Shown here in pieces: positions 45,625 to 56,500 of a stretch of DNA of 64,000 nucleotides. How positions within the stretch are numbered: position 1 is the stretch's first letter; each line of letters starts with the position of its first letter. Both the position numbers and the translations under genes were made by a program. The DNA is from Pyrinomonadaceae bacterium (lineage in GTDB: Bacteria; Acidobacteriota; Blastocatellia; Pyrinomonadales; Pyrinomonadaceae): contig JAGOBH010000002.1 of assembly GCA_017983495.1 (NCBI GenBank), positions 372,001-436,000 on the forward strand, written 5' to 3'. The notes under the pieces are model-generated. The model saw only the letters and a list, made by a program, of their open reading frames with translations. It had not been told where the DNA came from and ran no database searches.

Positions 45625-48600
45625 ATGTTGACGCACTGCACTTGGTTGCGACGACTGTTGAGCCAAATCGTCTTTTTCGCAGCATTTTTCACGACAGTCA
45701 CATCGATGAACGCCGCGGGCTCAAATGCCGCGGGTTTTTCATTTGCTGATCAGGCAAAAACTTTTCAAGGCAATGAAACACCCTCGGATCGGTCCTTGGT
45801 TCAAGCATATTCCGAAAGCGCCCAGTCAAACTGGCAACCCGGCTCTCTATCAAGTGAGATGGTTTCGCTTTTGTCGTTTGTTCCGTCAGCGGCGTTTGCG
45901 GCCCCAACAGTTACGACCGGCAGTCGCACAGCATTAAGGAGAACTAGTGCGACCCTGAACGGCACTGTTTCTGCGAACGGTGAGATCACGACCGTAATAT
46001 TCGAATATGGCGTGACTACCGCATATGGCATCACCGTCACAGCAACGCAGAGCCCGATACCACTAACTGCTGTAAACGTAGCGGTTAGCTTTCCGCTTGT
46101 TGGAGTGTTGACACCAAATACGGATTACCATTTCAGGGTAGTTGCGGTAAATGGGTCCGGTACAACATATGGCCCCGATTCCACCTTCAGGACTCTGGTC
46201 GCGGGCAGTTCAACCTACTATGTCGATAAAACCAATTCATCCTGTAATGACGTCGGTTCAGGCACGGCTGCAACACCTTTCTGTAGTATTAACCGAGCAC
46301 TCGGTACAACGGTTCCGTATGCAGACGCCGGGGATACCGTACGCGTTTTGGCCGGCACCTATGCCGAAACGGTAAAATGGGATAGCACCAATGGTGGGGC
46401 AGGTATTCCACTTACCATTTCGGCAGCTCCCGGCGTGATAGTAACCGGACTAGCGGCTGGGAATGGATTTCAAATAACTTCGCATAGCTACATAGTCGTC
46501 GACGGATTTACGGTTTCTAACACCGCCGGCTACGGCATTTACGCAATTGCCTCAAACCACCTGACGATCTCAAACAATCACGTAATTTCTGCCGGAACGG
46601 CAACATCGGGGAATACGCGAGCGGGAATCTATATCAATAATTCGACGGATTCCGTGATCGAAGGAAACATAACCGAACGCAACAGCTCACACGGCATAAT
46701 GCTGACATCGGGAGCCAGCAACAATATGGTTAGTCATAACATTTCGTTTGGCAACGCTTCAGAGTTTCAGCGGGATGCTTGCGGGATAGATCTAGTCAAC
46801 AATAGCATTAGCAATACGATCATCCACAACATCACCTATTCAAACGAGGATACTGGCCTCAACTTCTACTCGGGGTCGAGTAATAATCAGGTAGTTGGAA
46901 ATGTAACGTATGGCAACGGCGACCACGGCATCGATAACAATGCGGCGCCGAACAATACCATCGTGGGCAACACCGTCCATGGAAACGTGACCGTCGGGAT
47001 CAATATCGAAGGAGCCACCGCACCTGGTTCGGGAGGAGCAACGGTCAGAAATAATATCCTGATGAACAATGGCTTGCTCCGCCAGGATGACGGTTCGACT
47101 TCCACAGGATACGCCGGCAATATTGAAGTTGACCCAAGATCGTTGGTGGGTACAGCCCTGGATCACAACCAATACTACCTGACTCCGGCCGAGGGCGGCA
47201 CCATTCAGGTCATCTGGAACGGGACCAGTTACACAACTCTGGCAGCATTCCAATCCGCTGTTCCGGGCCAGGAGGCCAATGCAATAGTTGGCGATCCGCT
47301 CTTCACATCGCGGACGCCAATTGGGGTGCGTCCGCACACGGCTCCATATAACGTTGCCATTAACGCCGGTGATTACCATATCAACGCCGGGTCGCCGGCG
47401 ATCGACAGCGCCGATTCCGACGCTCCGAACGAGCCGACGTTCGACCTCGATGGCAATGCCCGTGTGGACGATCCATTGGTCACTAATACCGGCTCAGGTA
47501 CGCGCGCGTACGACGATCGCGGTGCTTACGAATACCAACCACCAGCGACATATCTTCTGAGCGTAGCAAAGACAGGTACCGGCTCGGGCACGGTCACAAG
47601 TGAGCCTACGGGCATCGACTGCGGCTCCACCTGTTCAGCTTCATACCCTGTTTCAACTCCCGTTACGCTCAGCGCGGCGGCCGGCACCGGTTCCACGTTC
47701 ACAGGCTGGAGCGGTGAAGGCTGCAGCGGGACGGACACATGTCAGGTAACGATGAATACTGCCAAAAGTGTCTCGGCGAATTTTACGATCATTCAATTCA
47801 CACTAAACTACTCGGCCGATCCGAATGGTTCGATTAGCGGAATTTCGTCGCAGATCGTCAATTACGGTGGAAGCGGAACGCCAGTGACGGCAGTGCCGAA
47901 CGCGGGATATCATTTTATCGCATGGAGCGACGGCGTACTCACGGCTACACGCACCGACACGAACGTGACGGCGAATCTTGGCGTAACCGCGAATTTTATG
48001 ATTACGCTACCGGTGCTTTCGGTGATCGATGGTGACGATGCGCTCTTAGTAAGCGAGCCAACTGGAACGATTGCGAACACGCAAAACGATTTCGCATTGT
48101 CGGCAATTGACGCGGATAGTGGCCAGACGCTCGCTTTTTCGATCATTACACCCGGATCGTGCGCGGGCGAAGCCACTCCGGGCTTTATCGGTGCGAGCAT
48201 CGTGGGCGTGGCGACTTCCGGCGGACCACCGTCGACTGCGACCGGTACGCTCAGGATCGCCGCCGGGGCAAACGCCGCCGGAAGCTATTGTTTCACGCTT
48301 CGCGTAAGTGACGGTATCGGCGGAACCGCCGAGCGAACCGTTGCCTTGACCATTTCGGCTGCAAATTCGACACCCGTGCTCGCGGCGATCGACGACGACG
48401 ACGCCGTGACGGTCGGTGAGCCCGCGGGCTCGTCGTCGAATACTCAGACAGATCTCGCTCTGTCGGCGTCCGACCTGGACAGCAGCCAGACGATCGGACT
48501 TTCGGTCGTTTCGTTGGTAATTTGTACCCAGCCGGGTGCCACTCCGGGCTTTATCGGGGCTTCGATCGTCGACGCGTCGTCGGTACCGGGTACACCTCCC

Positions 48601-51600
48601 GAGGCATCGACCGCTACCGGAACGCTGCGGATCACTGCCGGCCCGAACGCGGCATCCGATCAGTCGTCAAAACAATGGTGCTTTGGTGTTAAAGCTGTTG
48701 ACGGAGCGGGCGGTCAGACGGTTCGCGAAGTCACGTTGACGGTCACACGGGCGAATTCGACGCCGTTGCTTTCAGCGATCGACACTGATGATCAGGTCGC
48801 GGTTAGCGAACCTTCCGGCGGAGCATCCAGTTCGACCAGTGATTTTGCCTTGTCAGCTTCCGACCTGGATATGAATCAACCGCTTACATTCAGCCTGCAG
48901 GCACCTTTATCATGTCTTGGCGGAACGGCAGGATTTGCCGGCGCGAGCGTTTTGACGGACACGCAGACATTTGGCAATATCCCCACGACGACGTCGACCG
49001 CCACCGGGCGGCTGCGCATCGTGGCCGGGCCGAATGATGCCGGAACATACTGCGTCGGGGTGCGCGTAACCGATCGCGACGGAGCAACGGCCGATCGCGA
49101 CGTGAGGATCGACGTCTCGGCTGCAAATTCAAATCCCGATATTAACGACCCCGGTACGCTCAGTGTCACAGCCGGTTCGAGTTCGCAGTTTGACGTCTTT
49201 GCCGACGACGCGGACAACGGTCAGACGCTCAGTTTTTCGATCGCGGCCAGTCAGGACTGTGCGGGTACGGAATTTACCGGTCCGATATCGTTCGGTACGA
49301 CGACACCTGTCACCACTACGCCTACCCGGTCCAAATCGGTCCTTACTGTCAGTCCGGCGATCAACACCGCACCGGGAAATTACTTCAAAAAAGTGCAGGT
49401 CTCTGACGCCTTGGTAACCGCAGCCCGATGTTTGAATATTTTAGTCGCGCCGCCGCCGCTCGGCACTTACCCGGATACAACGATTCCATTAAGTGCGAAC
49501 GCCACGGTAGTTCCTGACATCCCCACGAATAGCGTCACCAGCGTAAATGTATCAACGTCGACAAGCTTTAACGGCCGGTTCGAGGCTGATCCCGTGACAG
49601 GAGTGGTGCGCGTGACAAACGCCCATCCGGCCGGAGACTACAGCGTTACCGTAACCGCATTCAACGGTGGCGGGGTGACGGCGACACGAACATTTACGTT
49701 GACGGTAACGAACGGCACGGCGTGCAACGGTAATGTTTCGTTTTCAGACTCTGCGGACGTTAGCGTTGGCACGTTCCCTTTTTCGGTTGCGGTCGGAGAT
49801 TTTAATAATGATGGCAAGCAGGATATTGCGGTCGCCAATTCGAACTCAGCGACCTTGTCCGTCAGACTTGGAGATGGGCTAGGAACGTTTTTCCCCGTCA
49901 CCGACGTCGCCGTTGGCAGCGGTCCATTTTTGGTGGCGGTCGGCGATTTCAACAATGACGGAAACCAAGACATTGCCTCGGCCAATATCAACGCGAACAA
50001 TGTCTCGATTCGCCTCGGTGACGGCCTCGGCGGATTTGGTGGGTCGACGAGTGTCAGCGCGGGTAACTATCCGCTTGATATAGCGATCGGCGATTTTAAC
50101 AATGACCGCAAACAGGATATTGCTGTAGTTAACGGCAGTTCAAACTCAGTCTCGATCCGGCTCGGCGACGGATTGGGGGGATTTAACGGCACGACTGAGG
50201 TCAGTGTGGGCAGATCTCCCCGATCCGCAGCGATCGGCGATTTCAACAGTGATGGAAATATAGATCTTGCTGTTTCCAGCTTTGACACAGGTATTGTTTC
50301 GATCCACATCGGCAATGGACAGGGCGGTTTCAGCTCCCCGACGAACGTTTCAGTGGGCGGCGGCCCATTTGAAGTGGCCATAGGCGATTTCAATAATGAC
50401 GGCACGCAGGATATTGCTGCCGCCAACAACAACTCAAACACAGTCTCGATCCGGATGGGTGATGGAATAGGGGGCTTTACCGGCAGCACCAATGTCAGTG
50501 TTGGACTTGGTTCGTATTGGGTAGCGCTTGGAGATTTCAATAATGATGGCAAAGCAGATCTAGCCACTTCTAACCAGTACTCAAATAACCTTTCCATTCG
50601 AATGGGTGATGGAGGCGGAGGGTTCTCCGGGACGACCAATCTCAGCGTTGGAATACAGCCCGGCACGGTGGCAATAGGCGACTTTAACACGGACGGAAAG
50701 CAGGATCTCGTTTCTGTTAACTACAGATCAAACAATGCTTCGGTCCGCCTCGGCGGATGCACGCCCGTGGTCAATCTTGCGGTCAGTGCAAATACAGGCA
50801 CTGAGGCCGACACGACGGCAATCACCGTCACGGCGACGGCGTCGGACCCGGTGGTCGGTGACCAGACGGTTAGCCTTGGTGTAACGGGAACCGATATCAC
50901 CGCCGGCGATTATATGCTGACCAACGGAACGATTACGATCCCGAATGGCTCGACCACAGGCTCCGTGACCTTTACCGTCGTCAACGACCTTGTCTACGAG
51001 GGAACCGAAACGGCCACACTGATGATCAGTTCACCGTCCGCTGGCATCGCTCTCGGGGCGACGACCTCGCAAATCGTCACGATCACTGACAACGATCATT
51101 TGCTGACCTACTCCGCAGGCCCGAACGGTTCAGTTTCGGGAACGACGCCGCAGACCGTCAACGACGGTTCTGACGGTACGCAGGTGACGGCCGTACCTGA
51201 GTTCGGCTACCACTTCGTCAACTGGAGCGATCTGTCGACCGCGAACCCGCGGACCGACACCAATGTGACCACTAACATTTCAGTCACTGCACTGTTCGAG
51301 ATCAATAAATACTCGATCTCCGGAAATGTTCATGGTCCGGGCAATGCCCCGATCGAGGGAGTGACGGTGACTATTGCGGGCGGTGTTGGCGGTTCTACTA
51401 CTACAAATTCATTCGGAGACTACAGTTTGACCGGACTTGTGCATGGCGGAAGCTATGTGATCACCCCGAGTTATGCCGGATACACTTTCAATCCGGCAAA
51501 TCGCAATCACGACGGTTTGTCTGCAGATGTCACCGGTGCCGACTTCGCCCTTTTCGGCGGTGGATATGAGGCCGAAATTACTGCTCCGTATGATACCTAT

Positions 51601-52548
51601 GTTGCGATCACAGATTACGTCAAGACCGGATTGTTCGCAGTTGGTATTGAAACGCCTGATCTTTTGAGCAATGAGTTCCAGCGGGCGGACTCATCGCCGA
51701 GGGCAACCCGTGGTGACGGTCTGATCACTGCCGCCGACTATGTCCAGGCAGGTCGTTATGCGGTCGGGCTCGATAATTTACAGCCTGCGGGCGGAACGCT
51801 TTCGCCGGGCCTGTTCTCGATCACGGAAATGATCAAGGAACTGGAGCAAAATCAGCTTGCTCTGCTGCCGCGTATTATAAGCGCGGAAGACGCGTCCTCG
51901 AGCCAGGGGCAGACGGTGATAGTGTCGATCAAGATCGACGCTAACGGCGATGAGAACGGGTTTGGCTTTACCATCAGCTATGACGGTACCAAACTGAGCT
52001 CCCCGGTCGTGTCGACCGGCGCGGACATGCCGCTCTCGTCACCGTTCGCCAATACATTGATACCTGGCAAGGTAGGTGTAATAACGGCATTGCCGACGTT
52101 GGGCACGATGCCCGCTGGCACGAGGGAGATCGTCAGGATCCAGTTTCAGGTCGCACCAGACGCACCGTTCGGGCCGACGCCGATCAGCTTTACAGGAGCA
52201 CCGCCGGTGGTCAATATGGTCAGCAGTGCCGAGGCGGGGGCGTTACCGACAACGTTTACGGCAGGCACGGTGACGATCCTCGCCCCGACGGCGGCCGAGG
52301 CGTCGGTGGGCGGTATCGTGCTTACGTCCGAGGGGCAGCCGATCAGGAATGCACGGCTGACGTTGACAGACCAGTCGGGAGCGGTCAGAACGGCGGTTTC
52401 GAATTCGTTCGGATTCTTCCGGTTTGACGAAGTGGCGGTTGGCGAGACGTATGTACTAAACGTGCGGACAAAGAGCTATGTCTTTGCTCCGCAGATCGTA
52501 AGTGTCACCGACGAGGTTACGAACCTGATGGTCATCGCGGTGCCTTAA
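45625..52548 (+). CDS. Giant secreted modular protein 1 (beta-helix, FG-GAP, Calx-beta, dockerin- and cohesin-like)
   Basis: 2307 residues; ATG 45625 has GGAGGAG six bases upstream. Module order seen: signal segment (about 8-35); Fn3-like domain (about 94-190); right-handed beta-helix with Asn-rich NosD-like rungs (192-638); two InlB-type repeats (642-788); four cadherin/Ig-like repeats (794-1370); seven FG-GAP/VCBS repeats of about 49 residues (1370-1712); Calx-beta (1712-1826); another InlB repeat; CNA-B (1895-1978); a dockerin-like pair of Ca-loop helices (RGDGLITAADYVQAGRYAVG, 1985-2055); cohesin-like domain (2079-2220); C-terminal CNA-B (2222-2307). No beta-barrel, LPXTG or PEP-CTERM is seen. 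Probably surface or matrix adhesin; the exact role is unknown. Confidence 0.85.
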   Translation: MLTHCTWLRRLLSQIVFFAAFFTTVTSMNAAGSNAAGFSFADQAKTFQGNETPSDRSLVQAYSESAQSNWQPGSLSSEMVSLLSFVPSAAFAAPTVTTGSRTALRRTSATLNGTVSANGEITTVIFEYGVTTAYGITVTATQSPIPLTAVNVAVSFPLVGVLTPNTDYHFRVVAVNGSGTTYGPDSTFRTLVAGSSTYYVDKTNSSCNDVGSGTAATPFCSINRALGTTVPYADAGDTVRVLAGTYAETVKWDSTNGGAGIPLTISAAPGVIVTGLAAGNGFQITSHSYIVVDGFTVSNTAGYGIYAIASNHLTISNNHVISAGTATSGNTRAGIYINNSTDSVIEGNITERNSSHGIMLTSGASNNMVSHNISFGNASEFQRDACGIDLVNNSISNTIIHNITYSNEDTGLNFYSGSSNNQVVGNVTYGNGDHGIDNNAAPNNTIVGNTVHGNVTVGINIEGATAPGSGGATVRNNILMNNGLLRQDDGSTSTGYAGNIEVDPRSLVGTALDHNQYYLTPAEGGTIQVIWNGTSYTTLAAFQSAVPGQEANAIVGDPLFTSRTPIGVRPHTAPYNVAINAGDYHINAGSPAIDSADSDAPNEPTFDLDGNARVDDPLVTNTGSGTRAYDDRGAYEYQPPATYLLSVAKTGTGSGTVTSEPTGIDCGSTCSASYPVSTPVTLSAAAGTGSTFTGWSGEGCSGTDTCQVTMNTAKSVSANFTIIQFTLNYSADPNGSISGISSQIVNYGGSGTPVTAVPNAGYHFIAWSDGVLTATRTDTNVTANLGVTANFMITLPVLSVIDGDDALLVSEPTGTIANTQNDFALSAIDADSGQTLAFSIITPGSCAGEATPGFIGASIVGVATSGGPPSTATGTLRIAAGANAAGSYCFTLRVSDGIGGTAERTVALTISAANSTPVLAAIDDDDAVTVGEPAGSSSNTQTDLALSASDLDSSQTIGLSVVSLVICTQPGATPGFIGASIVDASSVPGTPPEASTATGTLRITAGPNAASDQSSKQWCFGVKAVDGAGGQTVREVTLTVTRANSTPLLSAIDTDDQVAVSEPSGGASSSTSDFALSASDLDMNQPLTFSLQAPLSCLGGTAGFAGASVLTDTQTFGNIPTTTSTATGRLRIVAGPNDAGTYCVGVRVTDRDGATADRDVRIDVSAANSNPDINDPGTLSVTAGSSSQFDVFADDADNGQTLSFSIAASQDCAGTEFTGPISFGTTTPVTTTPTRSKSVLTVSPAINTAPGNYFKKVQVSDALVTAARCLNILVAPPPLGTYPDTTIPLSANATVVPDIPTNSVTSVNVSTSTSFNGRFEADPVTGVVRVTNAHPAGDYSVTVTAFNGGGVTATRTFTLTVTNGTACNGNVSFSDSADVSVGTFPFSVAVGDFNNDGKQDIAVANSNSATLSVRLGDGLGTFFPVTDVAVGSGPFLVAVGDFNNDGNQDIASANINANNVSIRLGDGLGGFGGSTSVSAGNYPLDIAIGDFNNDRKQDIAVVNGSSNSVSIRLGDGLGGFNGTTEVSVGRSPRSAAIGDFNSDGNIDLAVSSFDTGIVSIHIGNGQGGFSSPTNVSVGGGPFEVAIGDFNNDGTQDIAAANNNSNTVSIRMGDGIGGFTGSTNVSVGLGSYWVALGDFNNDGKADLATSNQYSNNLSIRMGDGGGGFSGTTNLSVGIQPGTVAIGDFNTDGKQDLVSVNYRSNNASVRLGGCTPVVNLAVSANTGTEADTTAITVTATASDPVVGDQTVSLGVTGTDITAGDYMLTNGTITIPNGSTTGSVTFTVVNDLVYEGTETATLMISSPSAGIALGATTSQIVTITDNDHLLTYSAGPNGSVSGTTPQTVNDGSDGTQVTAVPEFGYHFVNWSDLSTANPRTDTNVTTNISVTALFEINKYSISGNVHGPGNAPIEGVTVTIAGGVGGSTTTNSFGDYSLTGLVHGGSYVITPSYAGYTFNPANRNHDGLSADVTGADFALFGGGYEAEITAPYDTYVAITDYVKTGLFAVGIETPDLLSNEFQRADSSPRATRGDGLITAADYVQAGRYAVGLDNLQPAGGTLSPGLFSITEMIKELEQNQLALLPRIISAEDASSSQGQTVIVSIKIDANGDENGFGFTISYDGTKLSSPVVSTGADMPLSSPFANTLIPGKVGVITALPTLGTMPAGTREIVRIQFQVAPDAPFGPTPISFTGAPPVVNMVSSAEAGALPTTFTAGTVTILAPTAAEASVGGIVLTSEGQPIRNARLTLTDQSGAVRTAVSNSFGFFRFDEVAVGETYVLNVRTKSYVFAPQIVSVTDEVTNLMVIAVP
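49795..50760 (+). repeat. Seven tandem FG-GAP/VCBS units in giant protein 1
   Basis: GDFN-x-D-x3-D cores recur at about 49795, 49942, 50089, 50236, 50384, 50530 and 50677, a period of about 147 bp (49 residues). Each unit ends with a SIRLGDGLGGF-type hairpin. Such Ca-binding blades usually form a seven-bladed beta propeller, so seven units would give a complete ring. Confidence 0.88.
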
Positions 52549-53593
52549 AAACGCCGGTGAAGAGTTTTCGACCTGAATGCAGGTCGGTCAGGGCGTGACT
52601 GATCAATGACAATCGGTGAACCGCCCATGTGGTGAAGGCGCCTTTCGACCAGAGAGAGGTTGCTGAGAATTCGGGGCACGATTGTATAAATCTGCATAAT
52701 TTAGGGGTTGACTTGATAAGGTATTTATGCATAATTGCCTCATACAAGTAGGGCAATTTAATAGTCTTTTTCATGACCTGGATCCATACCCGGTTTCTCA
52801 AATGTATCAGTACCGGGAAATTTTGGTCAGGATATTTTTGAGAGAGAGTTTGCTCGAGGATACTTCCCAATGTCCCTTAACCAGTATCGGTTCCGCACCT
52901 CGAAAACATCGATTGCCGTCGGTTCGGCGGCAACGCATTTATACATGGCGGCGACACTTGCAATAACATTTGAGCGGGTCGTTTCTCCTTTGCGTTACAG
53001 TGCGCGCTCGGATCGGACTGTATGTGTGAGCGGCGTCACAGCGGCTTGCGGTGTGGTTAATTGACTATGGCAATGATGGTTTGCTTTACTCAATAGTCCG
53101 CTAATAAATATCGATATGCGGGGCGGACAGCCGGCGAAGTCCTATATTTGGCCTGATCTTTGAATTGAATTGCAGTGGTAAAGCAGGCTAGGCGTGGGCT
53201 CGGTTTTTTTTGAGCCATTTGATGTGATCCAGCCGCGGTACCTTATTCGAGCTGCATTTCTTGATTTGAGCGAAACGCTGTCGATAATTCGCGCGCTAGC
53301 TTGAATTTTATACCGCCGGCTTCACGGAGAGGCTGGTTTAGTATGCTGTGATCGTACACACATTTTTGTCGGACGCTGAAGCGACCGGCAATCATAGGGT
53401 CGGTCAACTGAGAACAGAATGTCACGATAATGCGACCGTACAACCCGCATATCAATTCCTTCTGTTCCAACTTTTCTCAAACGATGTAAGTTTTTTGGAC
53501 GACACGGAAACGTCCACGCAGCGTCTCCCCCGAGGTTCCGCGTGCCGTCAGTTCGTGTTTACTTGGCAGCAATTACTGCGGAGGAAATTCCCT
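52549..53593. other. Long non-coding stretch between giant genes 1 and 2
   Basis: 1045 bp without a supported gene. It contains a small hairpin after the stop (CGACCT-6-AGGTCG, 52569-52586), a possible promoter TTGACT (52708-52713) with CATAAT (52730-52735), and the CRP-like site at 53025-53040. The open frame from 53348 into giant gene 2 has no start signal and unlike composition. The purpose of so long a leader is not evident. Confidence 0.5.
53025..53040. promoter_or_regulatory. CRP/FNR-like binding site upstream of giant gene 2
   Basis: TGTGAGCGGCGTCACA matches TGTGA-N6-TCACA at all ten fixed positions. A weak -10 (GACTAT, 53063-53068) again lies at the class II distance. The start codon is about 550 bp downstream, so the leader would be long. 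Confidence 0.55.
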
Positions 53594-56500
53594 ATGCTTG
53601 ATCGCATCTCGTCTTTTCGCTCATTCGTTGGCCGCAATTCCCAAATTACGATCCTGGCAATTGTTTTGATATCGATCACCGCTGTCGGTACGAGCGCCGT
53701 CGAACTCTCGTTTTGGGGTCCGGTAAACGAGTTCTTCGGCTACGGCACCCCGCCGGTCGACGAGCAGCAATTGGAGCCGTCTGACTCTAATAGCTCGGAG
53801 ATGGAGCCGGTGTTTTTTGCGGCGCGATCGACTTCACAATCCGGTCCGTGGAACGACACCGCAACTTGGGGCGGTCTATCAGTGCCGGTAGCAGGTGACA
53901 CCGTCACGATCAACTCGGGGCATTCTGTAACCGTGACCGTGGATGCGGAGTGTACATCTCTGACATTCACCACTACCGCCGCCAACGAGACGGTAACAAT
54001 AGACTCAGGGGCGACGCTCACTGTTTCGGGAGCGATTACCATTCCGCAAGCGAACAACGGATTTTCAAATACCCTTGATGTCGGTGCCGGAGCTTTGAGT
54101 GCGGGAAGTCTTGCGTTTACAAGTGGTGGCGGAGCTTCCACACGTCATCGAATGACGATTTCGACCGGAACAGCTTCGGTCACCGGAGATGTTACTCAAG
54201 CTTCAAGTACTGGTAGTGCGTCGATTATATTCACCGGCGTCGGAACCCTGAATTTGGGAGGCGCATTTTTGGCGGCTGGAACCGGCACCATAACTCCCTT
54301 TGCGGGTAGCACGGTCAATTACACTGGCTCGGGAACACAGACGATTCAGACGTGGAACTATAGCAACTTATCGACAGGAACCTCTGGGACAAAAACACTC
54401 GCGGCAAATACTACTATTGCGGGAGATCTAACCGTCGGTGGAACCAGTACCTTGAACCTCTTAACTTTTACCGCAAATCGAACGGCGGTCGGCGGAACAC
54501 TCACTGTTGCAGGCGGAGCGACGATGCAGTTGGGAAACAATGCTGGAGGTCAAGGGGCAAGTAACTTCCCAGCGAACTTTAATACGATTTCTTTGGCTCC
54601 TACCAGCACAGTAAACTACAGCCGGCCCGGCAGTCAGACGATCTACCCGACACCTACATACGGAAATCTAACACTTTCCGGTGGGGCCGGCGGAGACAAA
54701 ACGGCTGGGGCCGCACTAAATATTGCCGGAAGTGTTACTATCGCCGCTAATACCCTTCTCTTGGGGAGCACGTTCACACACAATGTGGGTGGAAACTGGT
54801 CGAACAGTGGCACTTATTCTGCAAGCTCGAGTTCCGTCATATTTAACGGCACGACACAAACGATCAGCGGTTCTGCGACTTCATTTAACAATCTCACAAT
54901 CTCTTCAACTTCCACGACGACGGGGTCCACTGCCCCGACTGTTAACGGAAATTTCACGATTCAGAATGGTGGAAAGTACATTCAGACAACAGGTGCAGTT
55001 GTCCCTGGAACTTCAAAGATATTTGGTGCCAACAGTACCTATGAATGGCGTACCGGAGGTGGAACAACATTTCCTAGCACCTCGGGAATTACATTTGGAA
55101 ATCTGTTAATCAACACCGCGACCGGTAACAATAGTGCGGGGGGCAATGTTACGTCGATAGCCGGAAATCTTCAGATCATTAGCACCACGGGTGGCTCATA
55201 TCGGTTGGCCGCAAGTACGTCTCCGACTGTGAGTATTGGTGGAAACCTGATTATTGATGCCGGGGAGCTTAATTTTACAAGTGGCACCGGTGCACCTACG
55301 GTTAGTGTAGTGGGCAACGTCTTATTGAATGGCGGCATTCTAAGGCCAACTGCAAGCGGTGGAACTGGTGTTCCGATTTTCAATGTTGCTGGTGACTGGA
55401 CAAACGGCGGAGCATTCGCCGCTGGAATCGGTCGAGTGACATTCAACCGGGCCGGTGTCCAAACGATCGCAGGCACAACGGCGTTCTACAACGTCACCTT
55501 ATCCGGCTCGGGGGCAAAGTCAATAACTACCGGCAGTTCGGTGAGCTCCAATTTCAATATCTCCGGATCTGCATCGGCAAATCTTGGAAACGGTGCAAAT
55601 ATCAGTGCAGGCACCTTAACGCTTGGCGGACTTGGTACCATAAATGATACATGGGGATCAACGAGCTCTCCTGCTAATTTCAAAAACGATTCATTTTTTG
55701 CTGCTTCCACCGGCATTGTAACCGTAGGTGCGAATTCGCGAACTGCACAAGCGCCTCTCAGCGTAGTGAGTCCCGGAATCGTCACCATCGCCCTGACGGT
55801 GAATCTGAACACGGCGGGCGGCAGCGGCACCGGTCTGGTGAGCTTTAGCGTCGGCAGTTCCACCGGATGCACAGTCGCAGGAAATGTTCTAACTGTTACC
55901 AATTCGACCGGTACCTGCTCGGTGACTGCAACCAAGGCGGCCGATGGAAATTATAACCAGAACTCGTCGTCGCCTCTCGCTGTCACTTTGGCTAAGGCAA
56001 ATCAGTCCACGCCCTCAGTGACCGCGCCGTCGAGCGTGACATACGGAACGACGGGAACCCTGAACGCCGCGGGTGGCGACGGCACTGGAGCGTATACGTA
56101 TAGTGTCGGCGTATCGACCGGATGTAATATCTCCGAAGGTACGACGGTCAACGTCACCAACGCAAGCGGCAACTGCAACGCAACGGTGACCAAGGCCGGC
56201 GACAGTAACTACAACGTTTCGGCCGCCTCATCAAGTTTCCCGATACCTCTAGTGCAGGCAAGCCAGACAATAATATTTGCTGCACTTGCAAATAAGATAT
56301 TTGGCAATCCGCCATTCACCGTTTCGGCATCGGGGGGAGCCTCGGGCAACCCGGTGACTTTTGGCGTGGCCGGCGACTGTTCGATCGCGGTCGACCTGGT
56401 GACGATCACCGGTCCTGGATCTTGCACTGTGACAGCTTCACAGGCTGGAAACAACAATTATGCGGCAGCAATTCCAGTGCCGCAGAGCTTTACAATTAAC

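Noticed and set aside
49795..50760. Regularly spaced 147-bp repeats as a CRISPR-like array
   Set aside because: The repeats are diverged, coding, and correspond to FG-GAP protein units.
53348..53593. 82-codon N-terminal extension of giant gene 2
   Set aside because: The frame is open but the signal segment and a GGAGG both belong to the ATG at 53594.
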